Source of the DNA: CAYNRE01 sp964399535
GTDB taxonomy: Bacteria; Planctomycetota; Planctomycetia; Pirellulales; CAYNRE01
NCBI GenBank assembly: GCA_964399535.1
Contig: CAYNRE010000009.1
Span: 725,493 to 789,492, forward strand
Reading direction: 5' to 3'
DNA length: 64,000 nucleotides
Positions 35,208 through 43,932 of this stretch are shown in pieces (positions within the stretch are counted from its first letter, which is position 1; every line of letters begins with the position of its first letter). The translations under genes and the position numbers were made by a program. The notes under the pieces were generated by a model. The model had not been told where the DNA came from and did no database searches. It was given only the letters and a program-made list of their open reading frames with translations.

Positions 35208-36227
35208 ATGTCGCACGTATCGCTCGTCACCGGCGGCGCCGGTTTCATTGGTTCGCACGTGGTCGATTCCTTGATTGAAGCCGGCCACCGGGTCGTGGTG
35301 CTCGACGATCTCAGCGGTGGTTTCACCGACAACGTGCACCCCGATGCCACCTTTGTGCGGGGCACCATCTGCGATCATGAACAAATCAACCGGCTCTTCA
35401 ACCGGCACCGTTTCACGCACGTATACCACCTGGCGGCCTACGCGGCCGAGAACCTGAGCCACTTCATCAAGCGGTTCAACTACAACAACAACCTGATCGG
35501 CAGCGTCAACCTGATCAACGCGGCGGTCAACCACGGCGTGGAATGCTTCGTATTCACCTCGTCGATCGCGGTCTACGGCGCCAACCAATTGCCGATGGCC
35601 GAAGACATGATTCCCCTGCCGGAAGATTCCTACGGCATTTCCAAGCTGGCGGTCGAGCGCGAGCTGTTCGTAAGCCATGAAATGTTCGGATTGGATTACG
35701 TGATCTTCCGTCCGCACAACGTGTACGGCGAGCGGCAGAACATCGGCGACCGGTATCGCAACGTCATCGGCATCTTCATGAACCAATTGATGCAAGGCGA
35801 GCCGATGTCGGTCTTCGGCGATGGTCTGCAGACCCGGGCCTTCAGCTACATTTCCGACGTGGCTCCCATCATTGCCCGCGCGCCGTTTACGCCCGGCGCC
35901 CGCAACCAAATCTTCAACGTGGGGGCCGATCAACCGAGCTCGGTGCTCAGGTTGGCCGAGATCGTGGCCGAGGCCATGGGCGCCCCGCGACAGATTCGCC
36001 ACCTCGAGGCCCGCAAGGAAGTGGTGCACGCCTACGCTTCTCACGAGAAGGTGCGCACCACCTTTGGGCTCGATCGCGAGGTTTCGCTCGAAGAGGGCAT
36101 TCGCCGTATGGCGGCCTGGGCTCAGCAGTGTGGCCCGCGCAAAAGCAGCACCTTCGAAAACATCGAGGTGCTCAAGAACTTGCCAGCCAGTTGGCAGCGC
36201 GAGCTCAAGGTGGCCAAGGCGGCCTGA
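35208..36227 (+). CDS. NAD-dependent sugar-nucleotide epimerase/dehydratase
   Basis: The 339-residue product is an extended short-chain dehydrogenase: MSHVSLVTGGAGFIGSHVVD (NAD loop), HVYHLAAYAAENLSHFIKRF, FVFTSSIAVYGANQLPMAED (serine-threonine site) and DSYGISKLAVERELF (YxxxK). The start is set by AGGAGG with 8 bases to the ATG. It resembles UDP-glucose 4-epimerases, but substrate choice (4-epimerase, dehydratase or reductase) cannot be decided from sequence. It lies between the GT4 and GT2 genes on the plus arm and probably supplies a further sugar donor. Confidence 0.92.
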   Translation: MSHVSLVTGGAGFIGSHVVDSLIEAGHRVVVLDDLSGGFTDNVHPDATFVRGTICDHEQINRLFNRHRFTHVYHLAAYAAENLSHFIKRFNYNNNLIGSVNLINAAVNHGVECFVFTSSIAVYGANQLPMAEDMIPLPEDSYGISKLAVERELFVSHEMFGLDYVIFRPHNVYGERQNIGDRYRNVIGIFMNQLMQGEPMSVFGDGLQTRAFSYISDVAPIIARAPFTPGARNQIFNVGADQPSSVLRLAEIVAEAMGAPRQIRHLEARKEVVHAYASHEKVRTTFGLDREVSLEEGIRRMAAWAQQCGPRKSSTFENIEVLKNLPASWQRELKVAKAA

Positions 36228-36321
36228 TCGGCCCGCCAGAGAAAATGCCAGGCCCAGACCCCCGGGAGGCACTCACCTCCCCCCGGGGGCTGGCCTCTGG
36301 CCAACGGTTCCGGGTGCGTGC

Positions 36322-38286
36322 ATGCCCATCGGCGTTCCCTCATCGCTGGTCGCCTGGAAACATCGTTACCTGGCGCGGTGGTTTCCGCCGGGCACCCTCG
36401 GGGGCGACCTGCTGCGGGCCGCGCAGCACTGGGCTCGTCAGTGCCGCGAGCATGGCCCGGTGGCCGCCACCGGCGAGTTGCCGCGTCTGATGCGAGCCTT
36501 CGGGGGGGGCGGTCCCGCGAGCGAGGCGCGCTGGCTGGCCGCCGCCGACCCGACGCCCGAACAACTGGCCGAGCAGCGCGCCTGGTCCGCCCGGCGCGAG
36601 GCGGCCGTTCGCTTCGACTTGCTGGTGCCGCTGCACCACACGCGCACCGCCTGGCTCGAGGAACTGATCGAGAGCGTGCGGGCCCAAACCTACTCGCATT
36701 GGCGGTTGCATCTGGCCGTGGCCGAGAATGAGGCCCCTGCCCTGCTGAGCCGAATCGACCACTGGGCGGCGCTCGACCAGCGCGTTCAACTCCTCCGCCT
36801 GCCCCGCAACGACGGAATTTCGTCCACCACCAACGCGGCCCTGAATGGCGCCGAAGGCGATTTCGTCGGGTTGATCGATCACGACGACCGGATCGCTCCC
36901 AACGCGCTCTATGAGTTTGCCAGGCTGCTTGCCGAGGACCCGGGCGCCGACCTGATCTACAGCGACGAAGACTATCTCTCGGCCAACGGTCGCCGGCGCT
37001 ACCGGCCCGTGCTCAAGCCCGATTGGTCGCCGCATTTGATCCTGGGCTACAACTATGTGGGCCATTTCACGGTGGTGCGGCGGAGCCTGTTGGTCGAACT
37101 GGGCGGGCTGCGCAGCGAGTGCGATGGCGCGCAAGATTGGGACCTGGTGCTGCGAGTTGCCAGCCGAACCCAGCGAATTCGCCACATTCCGCGCGTGCTT
37201 TACCACTGGCGAGCGGTCCCCGGTTCTTGCGCCCTGGAGCCGCTGGCCAAGCCCTGGGCACTGGACTCCCAGCGCCGCGCGGTAACCGATCATCTGGCCG
37301 GCCAGCAGCTCGCGGCCCAAGTTACGACCGAACCCACGGGCATGCAGCGACTCGTCTGGCCCTTGGACCGGCAGCCGCTGGTTTCGCTGGTGATACCAAC
37401 CCGCGACCAATTGCCGCTCATTGGCCGACTGGTCAACGATTTGCTCGAAGCCACCGACTATGGCCCGCGCGAAATCATCCTGGTCGATTCCGGGTCGAGC
37501 GATATCCGGGTTTGGGCCCAGTACCGGCGCTGGCAGTCGACCAACGGGGTGCGCGTCGTCGCGCTGCCTGGGCCGTTCAACTACTCGCGAGCCTGCAACG
37601 TCGGCGCGGCCGCGGCTGAAGGCCAGGTGCTGGCCTTTCTGAACAACGATCTGCAAGTGGTCGAACCCGGCTGGCTAGCGGAATTGGTTCGCTGGGCGCT
37701 TCGCCCCGGCACGGGCCTGGTTGGTCCGCAACTGCTGTATCCTCAGGGCACTTTGCAACATGCCGGCATTGCTATTGGGGGCGAGCAACTAGGCTGGCAC
37801 CTGTTTCGTCACGCGCGCCCAGCGACCGGCTCGCGACTGGGCCCGATCGGTACCTACCGCGACTGCCTGGCGTTGACGGGTGCCTGCCAGGTTCTGCGGC
37901 GCGAGGTCTTCGATCAACTGGGCGGGTTCGACGAGGAATTCGAGCTTTGCTATAGCGACTTTGCCCTGGCCCTCGCGGCCCATCGCGCGGGCTATCGCAA
38001 CCTGGTTACGCCCTATGCCGCGCTGGTGCATCATGAATGCGCCACTCGGCAGCCGCTGGACGAACGGGAATCGCGCGATGCGGCCCGGTTCGCCGCTCGG
38101 CTGCGGGCTTGGAACTTGTGGGACGACCCGTACTTTCCGCAGGGGCTCACCGCCGAGCCCCTGCCGCGGCTGCGGAGGGCCGACCAGCCTTCGGCCGCCG
38201 ATCTGGCCCGCCGAGCGGCTACCCGGTTGTTGGCTCAGGCCGCTGCGCCTACCGAACCGCTGGCCACCGCGTCGCGTGCAGCCTAA
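36322..38286 (+). CDS. Family 2 glycosyltransferase with two GT-A domains
   Basis: The 654-residue protein carries two GT-A units in tandem. The first, about residues 95-310, has RFDLLVPLHHTRTAWLEELI, FVGLIDHDDRIAPNALYEFA (DxD-type metal site) and DLIYSDEDYLSANGRRRYRP. The second, about 350-600, has LVSLVIPTRDQLPLIGRLVN, GPFNYSRACNVGAAAAEGQV, LAFLNNDLQVVEPGWLAELV and LTGACQVLRREVFDQLGGFD. This double arrangement is known in enzymes that add alternating sugars or extend O-antigen-like chains. No membrane helix was seen, so it is cytoplasmic or peripheral. It ends the plus arm of the glycan locus. Confidence 0.9.
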   Translation: MPIGVPSSLVAWKHRYLARWFPPGTLGGDLLRAAQHWARQCREHGPVAATGELPRLMRAFGGGGPASEARWLAAADPTPEQLAEQRAWSARREAAVRFDLLVPLHHTRTAWLEELIESVRAQTYSHWRLHLAVAENEAPALLSRIDHWAALDQRVQLLRLPRNDGISSTTNAALNGAEGDFVGLIDHDDRIAPNALYEFARLLAEDPGADLIYSDEDYLSANGRRRYRPVLKPDWSPHLILGYNYVGHFTVVRRSLLVELGGLRSECDGAQDWDLVLRVASRTQRIRHIPRVLYHWRAVPGSCALEPLAKPWALDSQRRAVTDHLAGQQLAAQVTTEPTGMQRLVWPLDRQPLVSLVIPTRDQLPLIGRLVNDLLEATDYGPREIILVDSGSSDIRVWAQYRRWQSTNGVRVVALPGPFNYSRACNVGAAAAEGQVLAFLNNDLQVVEPGWLAELVRWALRPGTGLVGPQLLYPQGTLQHAGIAIGGEQLGWHLFRHARPATGSRLGPIGTYRDCLALTGACQVLRREVFDQLGGFDEEFELCYSDFALALAAHRAGYRNLVTPYAALVHHECATRQPLDERESRDAARFAARLRAWNLWDDPYFPQGLTAEPLPRLRRADQPSAADLARRAATRLLAQAAAPTEPLATASRAA

Positions 38287-38898
38287 GCGGCTGCCGTGCA
38301 CGGCGCCCCTCGCTGGGCCGATTCGGCCTCCCAGAAAAGCTCTGTCCCGGGGCCTGCCCGACTGAGGCGATGCCCGCGGCACGGCGCTCTGGGATGATCC
38401 CCTGCCGGAAAGAATGGGTCGTGACCGGTCGGTCCCCCGGCGGCAACTCAGCCGCCATGACAGATTGGCAATGGGAGCTCATCAGTTCGCTTCTCCAGGT
38501 AGCGCTCGACAACCTCTGAGAATGGGGAGCGCGCGTTTTATCCGGTCGCCGGCCTAAAGGTGGCTAGCGAAAACACGTTGCGCGGCGGTGGCTGGGAGAA
38601 GTGGATAGCCCCCGCGAAAAGAGCTGTCCCCTCTTGGGATGGGGTATTTTCACAACTCATTTTGTGAAATTTCGGCCCCTCCCCCTCCCAATTGCTGCTC
38701 CTCGGGCGTAGAAAAGGCCGCAGAGCGCCGTTTGCCGGGGTCGGCGTGTGGCCGAATCGAGCGAATCTCGGGGGGGTGTCCTCGGTCGAGCGTGGCGTTC
38801 TGGCCGCCCACAGGCAATCACCCTCCGGCAGGTACCGGCCAGCCCGCAAGGTACGGCGACTGGCAACCGAGAGTTTTCGTCAGGGGAGCATTCCGTCG
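38287..38898. other. Gene-free region with an AT-rich palindrome
   Basis: No convincing gene is present in these 612 bases. A 20-codon frame at 38457-38519 (MTDWQWELISSLLQ) recalls the start of IS5-type transposases but is too short to call. A perfect inverted repeat TTTCACAA/TTGTGAAA (38648-38655, 38662-38669) with a 6-base loop stands out from the GC-rich sequence. Confidence 0.45.
38648..38669. promoter_or_regulatory. Perfect 8-bp inverted repeat, operator-like
   Basis: TTTCACAA, a CTCATT spacer and TTGTGAAA form a perfect dyad in an AT-rich island about 230 bases before the rhodanese gene. The half-site spacing suits a dimeric regulator. A weak terminator of the glycan arm is the alternative. 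Confidence 0.4.
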
Positions 38899-39753
38899 AT
38901 GGCGCGCGAATACGAACATCCCGAGGTCCTGGTTTCGACCGCCTGGGTCGCCGAGCACCTTCAGGACCCGAACCTCCGAATTGTTGAATCGGACGAAGAC
39001 GTCCTCTTGTATTTGCAGGGCCATATTCCGGGCGCCGTCAAAATCGACTGGCAGACCGACCTGCAGGACCAGGTGCGTCGCGAGTACATCGATCGCGCGC
39101 GCTTCGAGGAATTGTGCGCTTCCAAGGGCATCTCGAACGACACCACCGTGGTTTTCTATGGCGACAAGAACAACTGGTGGGCCTGTTACGCGTTTTGGAC
39201 GTTCAAGCTTTACGGGCATGAGAAATGCCTGATCATGAACGGTGGCCGTAAGCGGTGGGAGCTCGACAATCGCCCCTATAGCCGCGACCCCGAGCCGGTG
39301 TACCCCCGCGGAACCTATACGGCCAAGGAGCAAGACTTGGCGATTCGTGCCTTCCGCGACGAGGTGCTCAAGCACCAGAAGGCGGGGCGCCCATTGGTCG
39401 ACGTGCGCTCGACCGGCGAGTACACCGGCGCGGTATTGCACATGGAGGGCTACCCCCAGGAGGGCGCGCTGCGGGCCGGCCATATTCCCGGCGCGGTGAG
39501 CATTCCCTGGTCGATGGCCGCCAACGACGACGGCACCTTCAAGAACCGTTCGCAATTGGAAAAGCTGTACGTCAAGGAAAACAAGCTCAAGCGGCGCTCG
39601 CCGGTCATCGCCTATTGCCGGATCGGCGAACGGTCGAGCCATACCTGGTTCGTGCTGCATTACCTGCTGGGCTTCTCGAAAGTGAAAAACTACGACGGTT
39701 CCTGGACCGAGTGGGGTAACCTGGTGGGCGTGCCCATCGAAAAGAGCGTGTAA
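38899..39753 (+). CDS. Sulfurtransferase with two rhodanese domains
   Basis: Rhodanese-type enzymes move sulfane sulfur from thiosulfate or 3-mercaptopyruvate to acceptors. The 284-residue product starts MAREYEHPEVLVSTAWVAEH. The first, inactive domain has VVFYGDKNNWWACYAFWTFK. The second carries the active cysteine in VIAYCRIGERSSHTWFVLHY, the loop type known from actinobacterial CysA/SseA proteins. Length fits the family. The ATG at 38899 starts right at the first domain. sufE follows after 52 bases on the same strand, so the pair probably hands sulfur to Fe-S cluster assembly. Confidence 0.94.
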   Translation: MAREYEHPEVLVSTAWVAEHLQDPNLRIVESDEDVLLYLQGHIPGAVKIDWQTDLQDQVRREYIDRARFEELCASKGISNDTTVVFYGDKNNWWACYAFWTFKLYGHEKCLIMNGGRKRWELDNRPYSRDPEPVYPRGTYTAKEQDLAIRAFRDEVLKHQKAGRPLVDVRSTGEYTGAVLHMEGYPQEGALRAGHIPGAVSIPWSMAANDDGTFKNRSQLEKLYVKENKLKRRSPVIAYCRIGERSSHTWFVLHYLLGFSKVKNYDGSWTEWGNLVGVPIEKSV

Positions 39754-39805
39754 CACCAACCGCCACGCGCTCCTGCCGCCCGACGGGGTACCCCCGCACC
39801 CAACC

Positions 39806-40240
39806 ATGATTGCACCCGTCCAGAAGCTCGCCGAAGTGATCGACGAATTTGCCGAACTCGAGCCGCGCGAGCGGCTCGAGTTGCTGCTCGACTACGCCGA
39901 AAACTTGCCGCCGTTGCCCGAGCGCCTGCGCGAGGCCCGCGCCGCCGGTGAACACCGCGTGCACGAATGCCAGACCCCGGTTTACCTTTGGGTCGAGCTG
40001 ATCGACGGCCGGGTGCAAATCTCTTGCGACGTAGCCCCCGAGGCCCCCACAGTCCAGGGGTTTCTCAGCATCCTGGTCCAAGCGCTCAGCGGCGCGCAGC
40101 CCGCCGAGGTGCTGGCGACCCCCACCGACCTGTTGGGCCGCCTGGGCCTGGTCCAAGCCCTGGGCATGACCCGAATGCGGGGGCTCAGCGCCATTTTGGC
40201 CCGCATTCGCAACGAAGTGGCCCGGTTGACGGTTGCCTGA
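39806..40240 (+). CDS. sufE: SufE family sulfur acceptor protein
   Basis: SufE accepts persulfide sulfur from a cysteine desulfurase and passes it to the Fe-S scaffold. The 144-residue product has the family core: FAELEPRERLELLLDYAENL, EHRVHECQTPVYLWVELIDG with the acceptor cysteine in HECQ, VQGFLSILVQALSGAQPAEV and LGLVQALGMTRMRGLSAILA. Length is normal. No SufS or other suf gene is adjacent. Instead the rhodanese stands upstream, which suggests that this SufE may take sulfur from it. That link is an inference. Confidence 0.94.
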   Translation: MIAPVQKLAEVIDEFAELEPRERLELLLDYAENLPPLPERLREARAAGEHRVHECQTPVYLWVELIDGRVQISCDVAPEAPTVQGFLSILVQALSGAQPAEVLATPTDLLGRLGLVQALGMTRMRGLSAILARIRNEVARLTVA

Positions 40241-40296
40241 GCCGGCGCGCACGCGGGGTCGGCCCGCGGCTCTACCGCGCCCCACGGCCAGCACTA

Positions 40297-41304
40297 CTAC
40301 GGTTCCAGCACAATCTTCCCGGCGAGCGTGCCCCGTTTGCCGATGGTGTTTTCTTCCTGCAGTCGATGGGCGGCGACGGCCTCGGCCAGGGGAAGCCGGC
40401 GATCGATTCGGGCACGCAACTCGCCCCGTACCAGCCAGCGGTTGATGTCGGCCGCGGCCCGGGCCTGTTCCTCCGGCGGGGCGTTGAACATGGCGAAGCC
40501 GTACAGCGAACAATCCTTCACATAAAACGGGCCGACTGGAAAAACGGGCCGGGCATCGCGCCCCGCCATCACGATCATCCGCCCGCGCTTGGCCAGCAGC
40601 GGCACGGTTCGCTCGAAATTGGGTTCGCGCAGGGTTTCCCACCAAATGTCGACCCCCTGAGGCGCGAACCGGCGAATCGCGGCGTCGACATCCTCGGTTT
40701 GGTAGTTGATCGCCAGGTCGGCTCCCAATTCCCGGGCCGCGGCCACCTTGGCATCGGTACCCGCCGTGGTGATGACCCGGGCACCCAGCGCCTTGGCCAT
40801 TTGCACCACGGTGGACCCCACGCCGCCGGTGCCGCCGTTGACGAACAGAATCTCGGGCTCGGGGCGAGTTGTTTGACCCACGCGGGCGTCGCGCACCAGG
40901 CCCAGCCAGGCCGTGATGCCGACCAGCGCGACCGCGGCCGCCTCGCCATCGGTTACCTCGGGAGGCGTGGGGTAAAGCCAGTGGGCATCCACCGCTGCCA
41001 GTTGAGAAAAGCTTCCCTGGCGACCCGCCAGGCCTTGGTTGCTGCCCCAAACCCGATCGCCCGGCTGGAACTGGGTGACTCCGGTTCCGACTTGCTCGAC
41101 GGTGCCTGCCAGGTCGCAGCCGATGATAAAGGGCTGCGGCAATTGGGCGGCAATCAGCCCGCCCCGGATGTAGGTATCGATCGGGTTCACTGCCACGGCG
41201 CCGACGCGAACCAGCACCTGGTCCGGGCCGGGCTGGGGCGCGGGCAGGTCGCCGAATTGAATCACTTCCGGTGGTCCGGTGCGCTCGATGTAAGCGGCTT
41301 TCAT
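40297..41304 (-). CDS. NADPH:quinone oxidoreductase (zinc-independent MDR family)
   Basis: The 335-residue product starts MKAAYIERTGPPEVIQFGDL. It has VGAVAVNPIDTYIRGGL, FIIGCDLAGTVEQVGTGVTQ, and the nucleotide-binding loop FVNGGTGGVGSTVVQMAKAL with GARVITTAGTDAKVAAAREL. No catalytic or structural zinc cysteines are seen, as usual for quinone oxidoreductases. The internal ATG at 41304 fits the family start. A longer frame upstream lies in the hairpin-rich divergent region. It is convergent with sufE and divergent from the dioxygenase gene. It reduces quinones or enones with NADPH; the true substrate is unknown. Confidence 0.93.
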   Translation of the reverse strand: MKAAYIERTGPPEVIQFGDLPAPQPGPDQVLVRVGAVAVNPIDTYIRGGLIAAQLPQPFIIGCDLAGTVEQVGTGVTQFQPGDRVWGSNQGLAGRQGSFSQLAAVDAHWLYPTPPEVTDGEAAAVALVGITAWLGLVRDARVGQTTRPEPEILFVNGGTGGVGSTVVQMAKALGARVITTAGTDAKVAAARELGADLAINYQTEDVDAAIRRFAPQGVDIWWETLREPNFERTVPLLAKRGRMIVMAGRDARPVFPVGPFYVKDCSLYGFAMFNAPPEEQARAAADINRWLVRGELRARIDRRLPLAEAVAAHRLQEENTIGKRGTLAGKIVLEP

Positions 41305-41334
41305 CGCCGTGGTGCTTTCTAGGTAAGAGTCGCT

Positions 41335-41483
41335 GCGCGCGGAGCCGGCGGCGCCGCGCGCTGGTGAGATCGATGCGGCGAAATTCGCCGGGGCCCGGTC
41401 CGCTGGGCCGCCGATTATGGGCGCAGCCGCGCGGCGCGAGCAAGCGGCCCGCGGCACAGCGCCGGGCGCGGTTTTGCCGCGCC
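41335..41483. promoter_or_regulatory. Two GC hairpins in a divergent promoter region
   Basis: GCGCGCGG (41335-41342) pairs with CCGCGCGC (41354-41361) around an 11-base loop. GGCGCGG (41465-41471) pairs with CCGCGCC (41477-41483) around TTTTG. Both lie in the 265 bases between two divergent genes. The second would sit in the leader of the dioxygenase mRNA. Confidence 0.4.
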
Positions 41484-41569
41484 AGGGGGGAAGCCCTAAA
41501 ATGCAGCGGTGCCCGGCGCGCCGCCGCGTTTCCACCCCCGATTCGACACCCCAGCAGGTCGAGCTCCCC

Positions 41570-42355
41570 ATGCCCCCGACCACTTTTACTTCGGAACAGT
41601 TGGCCCAGTACGAGCGCGACGGCTATGTCATCGAGCGCTCGCTTTTCAATCCCCAGGAGATGCGAATCCTGCTCGATTTTGCCAAACACGATCCGCAACT
41701 CGAGCAGGCCGCCTACGAACGCAAGGACGCCGCCGGGGCGGCAACGCGGCTGGCGCTGTGGAACGAGGCGGGAGACGACCTCTACGGCCAGATCTCGCGG
41801 ATGCCCCGCATCGTCGAGCGGATGGAGCAAATCCTGGGAGGCGAGGTATACCACTACCACCACAAGATGATGCTCAAGGAGCCGCGCGTGGGGGGGGCCT
41901 GGGAATGGCACCAAGACTACGGCTACTGGTACCACAACGGCTGTCTGTATCCGCTGCTGGCCAGTTGCCTGATCGCCGTCGATCGGGCCACCCGCGAGAA
42001 TGGCTGTCTCCAGGTGCTCACGGGCTCGCACTGGCTAGGGCGAATCGACCATGGCAAGACCGGCGACCAGACCGGCGCCGATCTGGAGCGGGTCGAGGCG
42101 GCCCAGGCCCGGCTACCGCTGGTCTACGTGGAGTGTGAGCCCGGTGACGCCATCTTTTTCCACTGCAACTTGCTGCACCGTTCCGACCAGAACCGCTCGG
42201 AACACCCGCGCTGGTCGCTGATTGTCTGCTGCAACGCCGCGCGGAACGACCCTTACAAAGATTCGCGGCACCCGCGATACACGCCGCTGAAAAAATCGGG
42301 CGAATCGGCCATTGAAGATTGGGCCCGGGGCCCGTTCGCCGGGTCGCGGACCTAA
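41570..42355 (+). CDS. Phytanoyl-CoA dioxygenase (PhyH) family Fe(II)/2-oxoglutarate oxygenase
   Basis: The 261-residue product starts MPPTTFTSEQLAQYERDGYV, the standard PhyH opening. The iron site is WEWHQDYGYW (HxD) and the distal histidine in FFHCNLLHRSDQNRSEHPRW, with the arginine for 2-oxoglutarate about ten residues on (RWSLIVCCNAA). VYHYHHKMMLKEPRVGGAWE precedes the HxD. The enzyme should hydroxylate a small molecule. Relatives include ectoine hydroxylase and halogenase-like proteins, and the substrate is not readable here. It is divergent from the quinone oxidoreductase. Confidence 0.93.
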   Translation: MPPTTFTSEQLAQYERDGYVIERSLFNPQEMRILLDFAKHDPQLEQAAYERKDAAGAATRLALWNEAGDDLYGQISRMPRIVERMEQILGGEVYHYHHKMMLKEPRVGGAWEWHQDYGYWYHNGCLYPLLASCLIAVDRATRENGCLQVLTGSHWLGRIDHGKTGDQTGADLERVEAAQARLPLVYVECEPGDAIFFHCNLLHRSDQNRSEHPRWSLIVCCNAARNDPYKDSRHPRYTPLKKSGESAIEDWARGPFAGSRT

Positions 42356-42406
42356 GGATGCGTGCCACCGCGGTAAATCCGCGTTGCGCGCTTGCGATGA
42401 GCTTGC

Positions 42407-42799
42407 CTAGCTGGTTTGCGAGCGGTGAAAATGGACGTGCCGCCAGGCGCCATCCACTTGCTGCCAAACCCGGGTTTCCTCGCAGCAAACGGTTTCCGCC
42501 ACCCCGCCGGGTGCTTGCCGCTGCACGAGCCGCACATAGGTGAGCACCGCCGCATCGCCCATTAGGCGCACCTGCGGACTGCTCATGGTGACGTTGCGGC
42601 GAGCCTCGCTGGGGCCCCCCTCGAAATAGAACTCGTGAAACTCCAAACCGGTTACCAGATGGCCGCGGGCCTCGGGTTCGAAGCAGGTCAGCGACGGATC
42701 GCACAACTCGCTATAGGTTTGCCAATCGCCGTCCGAAATGGCGTCGAGCAAGCGCTGGTTCAATTCGAGCAGCTCGTCGGCCGGGTTTGCAGCAGACAT
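42407..42799 (-). CDS. SnoaL-like / CaMKII-association-type NTF2-fold protein
   Basis: The 130-residue product starts MSAANPADELLELNQRLLDA, followed by YSELCDPSLTCFEPEARGHL, GLEFHEFYFEGGPSEARRNV and GDAAVLTYVRLVQRQAPGGV, and ends GAWRHVHFHRSQTS. This matches the small NTF2-like domain that also forms the association domain of CaMKII and many DUF4440 proteins. No catalytic residues can be assigned. Its start lies 48 bases downstream of the thyX stop on the same strand, so co-transcription is likely. GAGGA stands 10 bases before the ATG at 42799. Confidence 0.85.
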   Translation of the reverse strand: MSAANPADELLELNQRLLDAISDGDWQTYSELCDPSLTCFEPEARGHLVTGLEFHEFYFEGGPSEARRNVTMSSPQVRLMGDAAVLTYVRLVQRQAPGGVAETVCCEETRVWQQVDGAWRHVHFHRSQTS

Positions 42800-42846
42800 G
42801 GGCGTGGTTTCCTCGAACGTGAGCAATGGGGGCGAGCCAGGCCGGT

Positions 42847-43800
42847 TCAACCGCCGGCGTCGGTTTCGGCCAGGGGAGCCTCGGCATGGGTGCCCGCTTG
42901 CCCCACTAGGCCCAGCCGGGCCAGCTTAGCCAGGCATTCGTCGCGCTCGCGGCAGCGGCGCAGGGGGGCCCAATCGGCCGATTGGGCCGCGAGAAAATCG
43001 TCGGCCGAAAGCGGCCCTCCGGCCCGCTCGGCGAGCTTCGCCGCCAACCGGGTCAGAACCTCGACCTCGAGCCGCGTCAGGCTCAGCCCACCCAAGCGGT
43101 AGTCGGTAAACGCTTCCCAGACTACGGGAAACAGCGGCCGCACAATCTGCTCGCCGATCGTGGTGGCGTACTGGCGAATCTCCCATTGGGCGTGCTCGTC
43201 CATCCGCAGGGAAAGAAAGTGCAACAGGTTGTGCAGATCGATTTTCCAGTAGGCCTCGGTATAGGTCGCCAGGGGCAAATCCTTGCGGGCCTGTTCTCGG
43301 GCCACGCCCTGGGCAATCCGCTCCTCGTAGAGCCGGCGGGCTGCGTCGTGAAATTCGCGCTCGCTCCGCGTTAGTTCCTCGCCCAGCTCGACCGGCAGGG
43401 CCGCGCCGCTCCCCTGTCGGTTGGTGGCGGCCTGGCTTCGCCACCCATCGGGCTCGGTCTGCTGGGCCGCGTCGATCGCCAGCGAGTAGCGCGTGCTGTA
43501 TTCGTTCACGTTCGCGGTGCGATGGCGAATCCATTGTCGCCAGCAATCCATCGGCACTCGAACCAGCAGCTTTACCTCGGCCATCTCGAACGGAGTGGAG
43601 TGCCGGTGCCGCATCAGGTAGCGAATCAGGCCACGATCGTCCGACACCTGCTTGGTGCCCGCGCCGTAGCTGACCCGGGCCGCTTGAACCACGCTGGCGT
43701 CGTCGCCCATGCAATCGACCAGGCAGACAAAGCCATCGTCGAGCACGGGAAACTTTTTCCACCGAAGGTCGGCCACTTGCTGTTGATTGGAAAGTGTCAT
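42847..43800 (-). CDS. thyX: FAD-dependent thymidylate synthase ThyX, C-terminally extended
   Basis: ThyX makes dTMP from dUMP with FAD and methylene-tetrahydrofolate. The 317-residue product has RHRHSTPFEMAEVKLLVRVP and the ThyX motif RHRTANVNEYSTRYS (RHRx7S, with N in a position often S). It also has WKIDLHNLLHFLSLRMDEHA and VRPLFPVVWEAFTDYRLGG. About 60 residues after the core (AQSADWAPLRRCRERDECLA onward) are extra compared with short ThyX proteins. No thyA was seen. It is followed by the SnoaL-like gene. Confidence 0.95.
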   Translation of the reverse strand: MTLSNQQQVADLRWKKFPVLDDGFVCLVDCMGDDASVVQAARVSYGAGTKQVSDDRGLIRYLMRHRHSTPFEMAEVKLLVRVPMDCWRQWIRHRTANVNEYSTRYSLAIDAAQQTEPDGWRSQAATNRQGSGAALPVELGEELTRSEREFHDAARRLYEERIAQGVAREQARKDLPLATYTEAYWKIDLHNLLHFLSLRMDEHAQWEIRQYATTIGEQIVRPLFPVVWEAFTDYRLGGLSLTRLEVEVLTRLAAKLAERAGGPLSADDFLAAQSADWAPLRRCRERDECLAKLARLGLVGQAGTHAEAPLAETDAGG

Positions 43801-43932
43801 CGGGCCACGCTACCTGGCATCGTGCGGTGCGGTTTCTCGTGAACCAGCCTGCCCCTGATTACCGGCACGGCGCCGGCGCTTGCAAGGGGGGGAGGGCATT
43901 CTAGCCCCGCCGCCCGTACCCGCGCAAGGGGC

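Noticed and set aside
38457..38519. Short frame MTDWQWELISSLLQ resembling an IS5-type transposase start
   Set aside because: Only 20 codons, no second motif and no terminal repeats; resemblance could be chance.
39605..42031. 808-codon minus-strand open frame across sufE and the quinone reductase
   Set aside because: It overlaps several well-supported genes in other frames and has no recognisable domain.
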